Of a stretch of 64,000 bases of DNA, positions 1-12,705 are shown one piece after another. Both the position numbers and the translations under genes were made by a program. Location: positions 88,366,232 to 88,430,231 of the forward strand of contig NC_134876.1 in the NCBI RefSeq assembly GCF_041734735.1, given 5' to 3'. Origin of the DNA: Babylonia areolata. Taxonomy: Eukaryota > Mollusca > Gastropoda > Neogastropoda > Buccinidae. The notes under the pieces are model-generated. The model was not told the origin of the DNA, did no database searches, and saw nothing but the letters and a program-made list of their open reading frames with translations. The stretch's first letter is position 1. The number at the start of each line of letters is the position of its first letter.

Positions 1-211
1 CAAGCATTCACTTGTGCACTGCTGCACCCCTAGGTAGCTTTCAGAAAGATGTATCATAAAGGCACCAACCATCTCTCACCATGGATTGTCATGACCCTAC
101 TGTTTGTCATGACGCTACTGTACTAGTGGAAAATGGGTTTTCCACTGCTTAATTATGGGGAGGTACACATGCCTCTTCACTCCCTCTCTCCCTCTCTCCA
201 TTTTTTTTATA
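1..211. other. Unassigned left edge with a small hairpin
   Basis: No gene is visible. The stretch carries a perfect 9-bp stem with a 4-base loop at 125-146 (AGTGGAAAA, loop TGGG, TTTTCCACT) and two imperfect copies of a TGTCATGAC-type motif just before it. It may be a worn non-autonomous repeat, but nothing identifies a family. Confidence 0.3.
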
Positions 212-214
212 TTC

Positions 215-2794
215 TCTGATTTTGACATTTTATGTCTCCAAGAGACCAGGACAAGTGCAGACAGACCAATACATATTGAGAATTTCACAGTCTTTCAAAG
301 GAATGAAGGAAGAGGGGTAGCAATCATACTGAACAAAAACCTAAAAAACAAAGTTTCCACCATAAATCTAGAGAAATGATGTAGCAACTCATGTGAACTA
401 GTGGGGGTGCGTCTTGAAAAACCTGACGGAATTCACAAAAGCATCGTGCTCATCAATGCCTATGTTCACCCAGGAACCTGCACAACAAAAGAGGATTGGG
501 CCTTTTTAGAGGAAATAGAGAACGAATTTGGAGACTCAGTCATTATCTGTGGAGACCTTAATGTAAGATCGAAGTTATGGGACCAGCGGAACACCAACCC
601 ACAAGGACTCGCACTTGAAGGAATGATAGGGGAAATTCTTCTTAGCCCATTAACAACCACATCCCCAACTCGCCCTGGAACAAGACAAGGGGACAGTGAC
701 AGTGTGATCGACATCGCTCTAACATCTCCAAAATTCAGAGCAGAAATGAATGCAGAGACGCTTCCACACCAAGGCAGTGACCACCTCCCGGTAGTTTTCA
801 GTCTGCAGAAACTGTCAGATAAACGCTGTATGAAACCGCGTGATCCATCTCAGTATGAAACCAAAGAGACAACCGTCATCGAAAAATTAAGATGCAGAAG
901 AAACAAAAGAACGGCACCGAACAGGATGCAAACTATTCAGCCCCCATGGTGGAATACCGACACAGAGAGAGTCTGGATAGAAAAACATGCGTCTGTCAAA
1001 CTTTGGCAAGAAGAAAGAACAAAACCATCTCCGGACAAAGATACTGAAACAAAAATGAAAGAAAAGACTGAACAGTTTGAAGTCATTGCTCAAGAGGCCA
1101 AAAATGACAAGTGGAAACAGTTTTGCGAGGCACTCAGTTATGACACAACATTGACAGAGTTCTGGCAATTTTATCGTCGCATGGAAGGGAAAACATGCAC
1201 AACAACAACCCCAAACATGTTAGACACTGACGGAACCAAGCTTAAGACAAATGAAGAAAAAGGATCCGCCCTGCTCAAACGTTTCATACAACAGAGCGAT
1301 CAAAGAAACTTAGATGAGAAAAAGAAATATGTTGAGGAGTTAAACCAAACCCTTATGCAGAATGGACCCGATGATGACTTGACAATTGATGATCTAAACG
1401 AAGCAATAGCTAAATGCAAGAAAGAATCGCTTCCTGGCCCAGACAAAGTTTGCTACTCGGACATCAAGGAGCTATCAGAAGAAGACAAAAGCAAACTTTT
1501 CAATCTATATCAAAACAGTTTCCACAATGGAAATGTGCCAAAGGACTGGACACACAGCTTCTTAAAACTCATACCAAAACCAGGAAAGGTCCATCGTCAG
1601 GTAAGCGGCTACTGGATCCTAACCATGCAAAACATTGCTGGAATGCTCATGGAACGCATGATAGCCAGGAAACTTGCAAGGGATCTTGAACACAGGCACA
1701 TTCTCCCTTCAAATCAAGGTGGTTACAGAACAGGCAAGTCCACATGGGAAAATGCAGCTGCTTTTGCATATGAGGTGTATGAAGGATTTCAAAGAAAAGA
1801 AGAAACACTAGCAGTAGCAATCGACCTTGAAGATGCCTACAATAAAGTCCAGTTTGTGCACCTCATGGAGCTGCTACTAAGGTATGGAGTAAGTTTGACA
1901 CTGACAAGATGGATAGCAGCAGCGCTTCAGGAAAGAACCGTCATCCTACGCCTCGGAGATTGGATGTCTGCACCTTCTAAACTATCCATGGGACTGCCAC
2001 AAGGGTCTCCGCTCTCTCCTGTCCTCTACAATGTCTACACGAAGGGCCTTGCAGACTTAAACAACAATGGAATAGCTCGGGTGCTTACTCTTGCGGATGA
2101 TGGCCTGGTCTTCAAAACTTCAAAAGATGCTCAGGAAAGAACTAAAGCCGTCCAGAAATAACTAAACAATATTGCTCAATGGTGCAAAGACACAGGATCT
2201 TCCATCAATCCAGCGAAAGCCCAAACGTTGCTGTGCACCCTCAACAACAGAACCGCGAGCAAATCACCACCACCTGTGTCATTCGACGGGATTCAGATCA
2301 AGAAAACTGAATGCCTACTCTACCTAGGAATACACTTCAACAGGATGCTGACCTTCAGAAAACATACGGAAAATACTGTTCTCAAATGCAAAAAGGGCCT
2401 GTCAGTCTTAAAAGCAATGGCAACCAAAGGTACTGAACAACACCACCTCTTCCTGCTATACCAATCACTCGTCCTCAGTGTCATCGACTACGGACTTGTG
2501 CTAACACCACCATCTTAAATCAACCTCCTAAAATTAGAAAGAGTTCAAAATGAAGCTATGAGGCTGATCCTTGGAACAACTAAAGACACGCCCATAGAAA
2601 CCATGCGATACCTGCTTAACCTTCCTTCAGTGCAGGCCAGAAACAAGTTAGAACAGGTCAAGACCTACTTCAAGGCATTAGAAAACCCTCAAAACCCACT
2701 GCATGACGCTGTCAAAAAACCAAAAGGCAGCTGTCTAGGACGAGGAAGATCATGGATAGGGCAAGCAGAAGACACAATCCAGCTAGTATACTGA
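215..2794 (+). pseudogene. LINE pol: endonuclease plus reverse transcriptase, interrupted
   Basis: Endonuclease motifs are LQET near the start, ICGDLN near 547-565 and GSDHLPV near 774-795. RT motifs follow: LPGPDKV around 1431-1450, an AIDLEDAYNK palm strand around 1819-1848 (first catalytic Asp), MGLPQGSPLSP around 1990-2020 and LADDG at about 2089-2103 in place of the usual YADD. Every piece lies in the same frame. The frame is broken by TGA at 377-379, TAA at 2159-2161, TAA at 2516-2518 and TGA at 2792-2794, and no frameshift is needed between them. The two TGA codons sit where a tryptophan is plausible (TGG to TGA), as in decay by C-to-T change. This copy cannot make an intact enzyme. 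Confidence 0.85.
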
Positions 2795-2926
2795 CTACAA
2801 GACCTGAAAGAAACAAAAGAATGGGATAAAAACCCCGAAAACCTCAACCATCTATTCAACACAGCCATTTCACCCACTCTAGGAAGACATTGTCGGGAAT
2901 GGCCAGAGGGCAAAACTGATGCGGAA

Positions 2927-3680
2927 GTGAAGCTACTCATAGAAGAAAACAGTAAAGAAGAGGACATCATCATATGCACAGATGGCTCAGTCACCAAAGA
3001 CCAATCTGGTTGGGGATTCACTGCGAAACAAAATGGAAAAACAGTTAGGGAAGAGAATGCTGCCTACAAAGTCACAACCTCCAGCCTAACAATGGAAGTT
3101 GAAGCTGTGACACATGTGCTCCAGTGGCTATCGTCCATCCATACGCCCGGAAACCAACATGCCATGATTCTAACCGACTCAATGAACCTCATACAGAAAA
3201 TTGAAAACGGAATGGGAAGCCCAGAGTGGCATAAGGCAATGCGCAACTTTCAGATTAAAAAACTCACATGGTCATACTGCCCGGGACATGCAGGTGTTAA
3301 GGGAAATGAGCAAGCTGACAGACTTGCTGGTAACGCAACACCAACGAGCGGCCTATATCTAGGAAAATCGGAAATCCTCAAAAAAGTCAAAGAATATAAA
3401 AAAGAACAGGTACAAGGCCATCACACCATCGATCGCCTCAAAGAAATAAAAGCAGAGAGAGGGAGCGGCCGTAAGTCTGACATGAAAGGTAGAGCACGAT
3501 GCTTTGCAAATCAAACAAATATCGGCATCATTTCCAAACCAACATTGCGCAAATTTCTTCAAAAGTCTCTGTGGGCTTTTCCAAATACAAATTACAATAG
3601 ACTGAGCAACACACTAGATGCCACGTTCTTGGCATCAGAGATCTTTTCCTATCCCTCTTGCGGCCAATCAGTGGCAGCCT
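2927..3680 (+). pseudogene. LINE RNase H domain
   Basis: This is a type I RNase H domain in the same frame as the upstream RT. Catalytic signatures are visible in order: TDGS around 2978-2989, the MEVEA helix carrying the Glu around 3093-3110, LTDSMN around 3172-3189 and PGHAGVKGNEQADRLAG around 3280-3330. The domain degrades RNA in the RNA-DNA hybrid during retrotransposition. Beyond it lies a basic tail of about 100 residues with no cysteine knuckle that I can recognise. The reading frame then runs into (TG)n and the apparent C-terminus there is repeat sequence, not protein. Confidence 0.85.
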
Positions 3681-4014
3681 CTGTGTGTGTGTGTATGTGT
3701 GTGTATGTGTGGGTCTGTGTGTTTCAGTGTGCTTGTGCATGCACGAGGGTGTAAGTGTACACAAGTGTCAGGAGAGTTATGTGCACGTGCGTATGTGTGT
3801 GTGTGTGTGTGTGTGTGTGAGGGGGAGGTGGGGGTGCAGCGGGGAGGGGGGATAGAGGATGAGATATGTGAGTGTATGCATGCCTACACTGTTGGAGCCA
3901 CGGGATATTGGAAAGTGTGGGTGTGTATATATATATATCTTTGTATATATGTGTGTGGGGTTGGAGATGGGGGATATGGGCATATGTGTGTGTGCTTGTA
4001 CAAGTAAGTGTTCA

Positions 4015-4054
<40 letters not shown>

Positions 4055-4125
4055 GGAAGCTGTGATACGTAGCCTAGAAATGAGTGTGTGGAGGAGGGGG
4101 GTAGAGGAGGTGCAGGGTAATGTGT

Positions 4126-4162
<37 letters not shown>

Positions 4163-4322
4163 GTGTTGGGGCTCATGTACGTGTATGTTTGTTTGACTGT
4201 GCTTTCATATCTGTGAAACTGCATGATGTTTGGTGCATATCTGTTATGCATGTGTGGATGTATGTGTGAATGTGTGTCTTCATGTTTTTGCATTTATTTG
4301 CTTATTTATCATCATTGTTGTC

Positions 4323-4393
<71 letters not shown>

Positions 4394-4414
4394 CATTATT
4401 ACTACTACCTTTTT

Positions 4415-4446
<32 letters not shown>
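3680..4446. repeat. Compound microsatellite: (TG)n blocks, (ATTT)n, (ATT)n, poly-T
   Basis: Several (TG)n runs (near 3680-3720, 3795-3820, 4017-4050, 4126-4162) are followed by (TTTA)n near 4322-4352, (TTA)n near 4353-4395 and a poly-T run near 4418-4446. The long open frames here, full of Cys-Val, Tyr or Phe runs, are products of the repeat and not genes. Confidence 0.9.
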
Positions 4447-4450
<4 letters not shown>

Positions 4451-4497
4451 ACTTACTACGTACGCTAATCTATTATTTATTCACCTTTTTTTTCCTC

Positions 4498-4661
<164 letters not shown>

Positions 4662-5761
4662 TCCACACCATCCAACCTCTATTGACCCAATGTCTCACTG
4701 AAGTGTTATTTCATGATTATCTGCTCTTCAGTCGCCTTTCTTAGGGGATTTGAAAGAAGAAGATTCAATACTAATTTAAACAATTATGTAACATCAAACT
4801 CAGTCAAAAAAGTCCAAAAGTTCCACAATGAGAGACGATGACAAATCCACTCATTATCTGCTCTTCAATCTCTGAATTATAATTTAAAAATTTTTTTTTT
4901 TTTTTTTTTTTTTAATCATACCTGTAAACATGTTAACAACAAATTCTAAAAGATGATGAGAAACCCACAACTGATAAATTTATAGTGAAATTCTGCAAAG
5001 CTCTGTCTGTCTAGCAAACAAATTCTCTACAAATGCTTCCATACATCCCACATGGAGGAAGCTCCGGGTCTGTTTGTTTTTTGTTGTTGTTTTTTAACAT
5101 AAGAGAACTTTTCTTCTTCTTTTTTTTAAAGACAGATCATTCTTCTTTGCGTTATGATGCATGATGCATGCGTGCACCACAGCCGTCTGCAGCCTGCCTG
5201 ATAAACGCTGCTGCTGACAGTACACTGCCAAGGTCCCGCACAGCAGTGTAAGGGAGGTGAGCAGACTTCTGCTGAGGAAGAGGGGGAGGAGAGAGGGAGG
5301 CGTTACATCTGTTAAGTTTTGTAAACATGGGTAAGCAAATACCTTATCCTATACATCAGTTTCTGGTTCTGTCAACTTCCTTCCAAGGTCCTACTTTTGA
5401 GACTGAGAAACAGAGACAGAGATATATATCAGGACAGTGAATGACTCACACTGAAACTGTCCCACAGACTGACTAGATGCAGAGGTCAAGACAAAGTTCC
5501 AAATTAAACAGACTGAGACACAGACACAGATTTAGACATCATATACAGAAAACTCAGGCAAGAGAGGCAGCAAGGAGGAAGAGAGAGACACACAAACATA
5601 TACACATATAAATGTTGTTTTACTCGATACATGTATAATCTACAAGGAAAACTCAGCATCGGAATGAGAGACAACATCGCTCACATCTTTACGAAATGGA
5701 AGCGAGTAACACACACACAAAGTGTACACATGCACTCTCATTTGTGTTTATGTATGCATGT

Positions 5762-5797
<36 letters not shown>

Positions 5798-6241
5798 GTG
5801 CAAACAGGAACTAATACAAACAGAAAGAATACAATATTCTCACAACAAGAGGTTGTCACTTCCAGTCCCACATCATTTACAATGATAACCAGATGACTGC
5901 ATTCTTTCCTGACAGACTGGGAGAGGCCTGGGCTGAGAAGGATAAGCAAAAGAGGGACAGAGAGAAAGTGGGAAAGAGAGAATATCTGTGCATTCATATT
6001 TCTCTGTGACAGGCGTGTGAACTGATGCATGCAAACATCGTTTTTCCATGAATGTCTGTATATTTTTTTGCAAAAAAGTGCACGCGCGCGTGTGTGTGTG
6101 TTGTGTGTCTATGTGTGCTTGTGTGTGAACTCAGAACTCTGTTTATTTGTTGCAAATCCCAAAGAAAAGCAATAAATTGTGAACACATGTGCATTTGTGT
6201 AGGATCATCACGTGTGTGTATGTGTGTGTGCATCTGTGTGC

Positions 6242-6272
<31 letters not shown>

Positions 6273-6403
6273 CACGTGCATGTGTGTGTGTGTGTGTGCA
6301 TGTGCACGTGCATGTGAGTGTGTGTGAATCAGTTCCGGAAACACTGCATCTCAAAATATCAGTGGTGGGTCAAAAAGCCACACGTCCAGACGGAGTGGAT
6401 GAC

Positions 6404-6459
<56 letters not shown>

Positions 6460-9400
6460 TTGATATAAACACATACATATCTCAGTGGGATGACCTGAGG
6501 TTGTGGTCAGCTTAGTCAAGTTCCTGTTAATGAGGAAAAAGCAGGGAGGGATAGAAAAGAGTAGTGGGAAGAGGAAGAATGAACACAGGGCCTTGATGCA
6601 CTATGGCTGTCAACAATGTAAAACTGAAAGTGTCATTTCAATTGAAAAACAAAAAACCCTGTAAGATTAATACTGAGAGACCTGTGCACACTTCACTCAT
6701 TCAAAAACTAAATGATTTTAATAATGATGAATCATTTAATGTAAAATGACAATAATACATTTACAGTAAATTATAGTATCTATCATAGAATGGACTTCTT
6801 GTTGGATACAAGCTTCCAGTTTCTCGCCCCATTTGTCTGCCTGCTTGCATGCATGTGTCACATACTGTGTGTGTTTATGTTTCTTCAGCTGAAAAAGTAT
6901 TTATGGTTTTAAACACGTAAAAATGTCGTTTGCACTTTCTGGTAACTCCTATTCAATTGGTGGGAGTGCGTGGCACTGGGTGTGAGCATTCTTCCACATC
7001 ATTTGTCCTTTTACAGACTTCAATACACATGCCTTCAAGTTCAGTATGTGAACCTGACAAGGATTATATTTTCCTTTTCTTACCTCCATGTGCCTATTTC
7101 ATATGTCATGTCATATTCAAAGGACTGGTGCATATACTATTCCTCCATATTCTTCTTTTTTTCTTTTTCTTTTTTTATATGTTTGTGTGTATAACAAGGT
7201 AAATACAAAACCCTGAACTGAAAGGGGCTAAGGTTCTGGGGAAGAGATGGGTGGAATCACTGGTGAGTGGATAACATCAATCATGTTTTCAGAGACATCA
7301 ACCCAATCATCTAAATCTAAAGAGTCTTGGAATTACAGCACTTCTTTATTTACTGCATTGGCTCCACAGCTTGAAACATCATAATGATATGGAAAATCAA
7401 CCAGCTATAATTTGGTTTAATCAGTTGTTGTTTGTTTACATTTTCATGCTAAGGTGGTCTTCATAAACTGTACAAGACAAGGAAAATGTATTATCTAATG
7501 ACTTGCTTAGGAAATGTCTCTATCCAGGAAGAAAAAAAATAAGACTATAAAAGAAAAATGATCAGCTAACATTTTGTGATTAATTAAATCCTCATGGCCT
7601 TCATGTGGCCACCATAGTTGCAAAGATAGCTTGAGATATGGATTCTGCAGAGTGGCTACCATTTGTAGAATCTTCTGGGAAAGTCCCCAACAAAAACGAT
7701 CCATCTTTATATATTTCAGAGCTGACTATCTGCCACATCCTGAGACCAGTATTTAACCACGCTGATTACAGAGATAGAACAGAATGCGCAAGTCTGGCCA
7801 CACACACACACACACACACACATTCATTCCACAGAAGAAAAAACCATCTGCAATATTTTCGGTACTATCACACCAATTCCACGAAAACCCATTGCTTCTG
7901 TCAATTTGGTCTTTTCACAACTTCAACTTCACAGAATGAGTCACGTCTTTAAGGGAACAACGAAACTCACGTGCACCAGCAGACCTGGCACACATATCAT
8001 CACAAAACCACACGCATGTGCACTACACACGTACACATCGTTGCGTATAAGAGCTGGCCTCTTACCTTGAAACAGCCCTTGGCCATGAAACACACACACA
8101 CACACACACACACAAACATACCACCAATTTCCTCCAAAAGATGAACTGCTCATGCCGGGGTTTAACGAACACATATTCTGACAGCAGGTCGGACTTCAAA
8201 AACAGCTTTTTTTTTTTAAATCAAAAGAAAAAGAAACGCACGTACTATCCGGGAGAAGTCTGGAATCAGGGGGAGGAGGGAGAAAGACGTGAAGCTGGGA
8301 GTTGTGTGACCATGTGGCCTCCTTACACACGCACAGCGTGAGCGGCCCCCATTGACAGCGCGGTGCATAGATGGCACACCGCTCCTACCCCCCGGTTCAT
8401 CCTTTACGCTGGCTGCTGCATGCCGCCCCCCCACCCTCCCCCATATCCACACTCCCAACCCATCCCACCCACCCCCAACACCCCCAAATACCCTCACCTC
8501 CATATCTCTTCTCCTGCCCTGCCTCGGCCCCACACAACCGTCCTCCACCGTACCTCTCCTCCTTCCCTACGAACGCTACCACGCTCAGTCGAGTGATGTC
8601 TGGCACCGGGTGTGCCATTCAGGACGGCGGGAGTGCTCTCATGACGCACAACTTCTTTCCTCGCCTCCTCTGCCTCTTTCCTCCCCTCACCCTACCCATT
8701 ACACCCCGACCCCCTCTCGCCTTCTTCTACAACCAGAGTCAGCCTCCCCAGCCAGTTATCACCAAGCTCATGGCGCACATCCCCCAACTTAAGCCTCTTA
8801 CCTGTGCCCTGAAAACCCATCACCAAGCAAAATACTACCCCCCTCACTTCACCGCCCACTATACAGTTCATCATCTCTGTTCGGGCAGGTGGAGGGAGGG
8901 AGTATAAGAGGTCATGCCGGTTAGGTGCAGATCGCTAATCTCTTTCCTCCCCTCAACACATTTTCAGGTAAATGTATACATCAAATGCTTCTTCTGCAAA
9001 GGAATTCTTATCAACTTTTTGCCAAGTATCAAAATCAACCTGAAAAAAATAAAAATTCTGGTCACTTTTACAAACAACTGAGCAATACTAAACTTCTCAA
9101 AATTGAATTTTAAAAAAAAGAGAGTAGAAATAGAAATAATAAAATAAAAAATAATAAAATATAAGCAATTTTTTTTGAGAATCGGATATTCAGCAGTAAA
9201 ACTGATCAATACTTGTAGCAATACGACAATGTTTGTGCATCAATAATGACGACTTAGGGAGTTACTCCACAAGTTATCCTTAACTTTTCATTTGAAGAAC
9301 ATAAACTCAGAACTGTGCCAAGCACATTCCAATGACAGATAAAAATGTTGTTGAACTATCTCAGTATCTGTAAAATCAAGCCTGAAGTATGTATTTCCTT

Positions 9401-9514
9401 TCATGTTTGTTAAGTACTGCCCAGTTTGTTTGTTTTTGTGTTTTTTTCTTATTCATTGGTTCTTCTTTTGAATGTGTAAATCTATGTGAGGAAATGGCTT
9501 TTCATGACTCATGA
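4662..9514. other. Non-genic stretch with microsatellites
   Basis: No supported gene. It contains (AC)n near 5766-5797, (TG)n blocks at 6083-6330, (AT)n at 6410-6458, (AC)n at 7799-7822 and 8090-8114, and poly-T near 4890-4914. A C-rich block at 8330-8910 is open in several frames and gives proline-rich translations, but it has no start context, splice pattern or recognisable domain. A minus-strand AG after a strong pyrimidine tract near 5262 opens a short frame that I could not recognise. Confidence 0.6.
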
Positions 9515-10850
9515 CAGATTACAAGATACAGAACCAAGCTCAGCGTGTCATAACTGGCACCATGAGATCCACCCCAATCCTGAAGATGGAGGAGACCACT
9601 GGGCTACAGTCAATGGAGGACAGAAGGGACACAAAGATCCTCATCCAGGCAGCAAAATTCAAACGCCTTGAAAATCATCCAATGAACAATAGAATGAGCA
9701 GACCCACCAAGAGCTGGCTGAAAAGAGGCAGCTTCATCCACCAGTCAAGACGCCTTGAAAGACAAACCCCAGTCTTGATGGAACACGAAGCAAAGCCTAT
9801 CCCGGCAAATGTCACCCACCCATCTTGGAAGAGGTGGGTGTTCCCAACAGTCGTCACCAGCATTCCTGGAGTGGAGAAGAGAGGAACACAGTCAGACACC
9901 CAAAGGAAGGCATTGGCCATGGAGTACATCTGCAACCAGTACCCCCAGGAAGACTGGACCCATGTCTTTACAGATGGCTCCGCCACAGAAGCAACAAGGG
10001 ATGGTAGAGCTGGACGGAGATGAAGAAATTGCAATCCCAACAGGAAAATACTCCACCAACTTCCGAGCTGAGCGAGAAGACCTCTGTGAGGCAGCCACAA
10101 CAGTCTCACAGAACTCCACAAGAACAACAGGGCAGGTGGTGGTGTTCTCAGATGCTCTCTCCATGCTCCAAGCCCTCAAGAACTCCTGCTGCAAAGAACA
10201 GAACCATCTCACTTCAGCCCTTTTTGCCCTGAGTGCCATTTGTATCTTCGTAATATTTGTAGGGGCTGTTGTTGGCTTTTACAGTTATGGTCCCCATGTT
10301 GTTTACTTGTCTATGTTGTGATAATGCACTTGACCAAATTTCTCCAGTTGGAGATAATAAAGTTATTCTTATCTTATCTTATCTTATCTTTAAAGTGGTG
10401 ATACAATGGGTACCAGCACACTGTGGCATCAGAGGCAACGAAAAAGCAGACATTCTGGCAAAAGACGGTGCACAGAAGGAGCAGGCCAACAAACTGGTGT
10501 CATACAATGAAATCAAGACAATCATCAAGGCACAGCAAGGAATAAAGTGGCGTCTCCAGCACCCCAAATATAACCCAGAAGACAGATACCATTTGATGGG
10601 ACTGGACACAACTGCCTGCTCCACTACATGCACACAAAATTTGGCATTGGACAGAGTGGAGAGTGCCCTTGTGTTGAGGGACCAATGACAACCGACCACA
10701 TCCTTCGAGACTGTACGACGCATGCAGCATCCTGGAGGAAGTACTGGCCAACACCGACAGCAGTGGAAGCCAAGCTGTACGGCACCCTGGAGGAGCTGCG
10801 ACGGACAGCAGCCTTCATCGAGGGCACTGGGCTGCTCATCTAACGGGAGG
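9515..10850 (+). mobile_element. LINE 3' half with RNase H, interrupted (I/jockey-like)
   Basis: The piece starts in the RT thumb (NQAQRVITGTMRSTP near 9525-9570) and continues to an RNase H. Its signatures are TDGSAT around 9970-9990, the AEREDLCEA helix around 10065-10095, VVFSDALSMLQAL around 10138-10176 and, after an insertion, QWVPAHCGIRGNEKAD around 10407-10452. A C-terminal zinc-binding tail (CPCVEGPMTTDHILRDC) lies near 10660-10715. The frame is lost near 10000-10030, where residues that join TDGSA to the next strand are missing, and again near 10600-10640. It is clearly different from the LINE at 212-3680. Confidence 0.85.
10244..10391 (+). mobile_element. LINE 3'-end fragment with (TTATC)n tail, nested in RNase H
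   Basis: A 148-base piece interrupts the RNase H codons exactly between ..GCCATTTGT and AAAGTGGTG. Removing it joins SAIC to KVVIQW in the same frame. It ends with AATAAAGTTATTCTTATC and four or so TTATC repeats. A second copy of the same 3' end lies at 35773-35832. Short 3'-anchored pieces with a pentamer tail are typical of LINE insertions. No clear target-site duplication is visible. Confidence 0.7.
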
Positions 10851-11953
10851 CGAATGAGGAAGAAAAAGAACTCATGACAGATTGACATGGCAAAAATCTC
10901 AAATGTGCTGGAAGCTACGAAAAAGACGTCATCTCTTATCTTCTCAGTATGTATTGTATTTCATTACTTATTACCTTTCCAACATGAAGACAGTTACTGT
11001 CATCCCCAACAGCCACACCAAAAAAAAAAATTTTTTTTATGACCACAGCCACCTGACACTGTCCCCCAATGGACTAGATGCAGCAGCATTCAGCTTCACC
11101 TTCAATGGTCTCAAATGATTATAAAAAATTTTAAAAAATTGTGAAATAATGATCCTTTTCAAAACTGGTAAAACCCTGGCTTATTGAGTTAGTTACTGCC
11201 AGAACACACCCAGTGTTAGTTGTACAGGTCTTACCACATTTTAGAAGATTTTAGAATGGAGAGAGAAAAAAAATGCCATGGGAAAATTGTATGAATTGAA
11301 ATTCCAGTATCCCCTTGGCCAGGCCCAGATGGAAAACAAAACGTAGACACAAAATCAAAAGTGGCGATAACTGATAAAACTGAAACCATGTTGGAAAAGA
11401 TGGTCCCACTGATTCAAATTTCATCTTCTTCTTTTTTTATGACATTAGGGGAAAGGACTCTGGTGAATATGACTACAAATCCAGGCAAAATGAAATTATG
11501 ATCAAATTCAACAAGGTATTTGTGAGACACACAAATATTCCACAGAAATCAGTACAAATTTATGAGAATGAAGTTTGTTCCTCGGCCTCTAACCATTCAC
11601 TTTTTGGGACTGTATGCACACATTCATAGTGCAAGGGAGTGAGTTAGAGAGAGAGACAGAGAGAGTGTGTATGTGAGTGTATGTGTGTGTGTACGTGTGT
11701 GCATGCATACATGCGTGTGTCTTTGTGCATGCATGTGTCTGTGTGAACACACATGCAAATAAATTTGAATTAACACAATAAAGAAACACAAGCAAAATAA
11801 TGAGCAAAGTCAACTGACATTAAACAAGTTTAACAAACATAATCTGTCTTTTTTCAAGCTATGTGACTGTGCTCAAATACCAGAATATTGGTTTTCCACA
11901 TGTATGCTTTTGTTGAATGAGTAATAAAGTAACTGTACGTGTGCATGCACATC

Positions 11954-12020
<67 letters not shown>

Positions 12021-12053
12021 TGTGTGTGTGTAATTCATATATATAATATAATA

Positions 12054-12103
<50 letters not shown>

Positions 12104-12634
12104 ATGCATGAAATGAAGCATCTGGAGCTATTCTCTCCTCCACAAAATTGCACCTTGACCACCACTCAAGCTGAATGTTATTGTGGCTCAGAAGAAAAAG
12201 TTCCAGTGTGCCTAATCAAAACCAGAAACCCACACATCTCACTTCCTAAGAAGGCACATCATCAGTTGTGCAGTCCCTCCACCTGACATCAGTAAGTTGA
12301 GTAACATAGATCTGTCACCTGTTACATTCAACACTTCATCTGGTCAAAGCCACAAGAACATGTGTGCTGTTATGTCTGCCCACATTTTGTTTTTTCCAGC
12401 TCCTGTGCTTCTACCCCACATGTATGGACCAGGTGAAAATAAACAGCTTGAGTCCCCTTTTTGTTTTTGGTGGTTGTTTTTTTTCTTGTGGGCAGATAAG
12501 GACCTGGAAATCATTAACAGGTGAGATAGACCCAGATGAAACCCAAGTTAAACTTTCAAAGCTGACAAGATTTCTTTCATGTTGCTTTGTCTTTACAGTA
12601 AAATACTCATTATACTGGCAATCACTTTCATCAG

Positions 12635-12705
<71 letters not shown>

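Larger units (their letters stand above)
212..3680 (+). mobile_element. LINE (I/jockey-like, with RNase H), 5'-truncated
   Basis: This is a non-LTR retrotransposon whose pol reads in one frame as APE-type endonuclease, reverse transcriptase and RNase H. The first recognisable motif is the DILCLQET strand at 221-245, so the first ~40 endonuclease residues and any ORF1 are missing. Such 5' truncation is usual for LINE insertions. The 3' end runs into a (TG)n tract near 3680. An RNase H after the RT is known in the I group and relatives. I cannot place the clade more finely without an alignment. The frame is interrupted only by stop codons, described under the pol pseudogene entries. Confidence 0.85.

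Noticed and set aside
3618-4468. Open frames rich in Cys-Val, Tyr or Phe
   Set aside because: Produced by (TG)n, (TTA)n and poly-T.
5180-5262. Minus-strand exon-like frame after a strong pyrimidine tract
   Set aside because: No donor, no recognisable protein, and a purine-rich repeat on the opposite strand explains the tract.
8352-8907. Proline-rich open frames of up to 178 codons
   Set aside because: The block is C-rich and open in three frames with similar low-complexity output. There is no domain, Kozak context or splice pattern.
10379-10888. 169-codon minus-strand frame
   Set aside because: Antisense of the LINE RNase H region, with no protein-like motifs.
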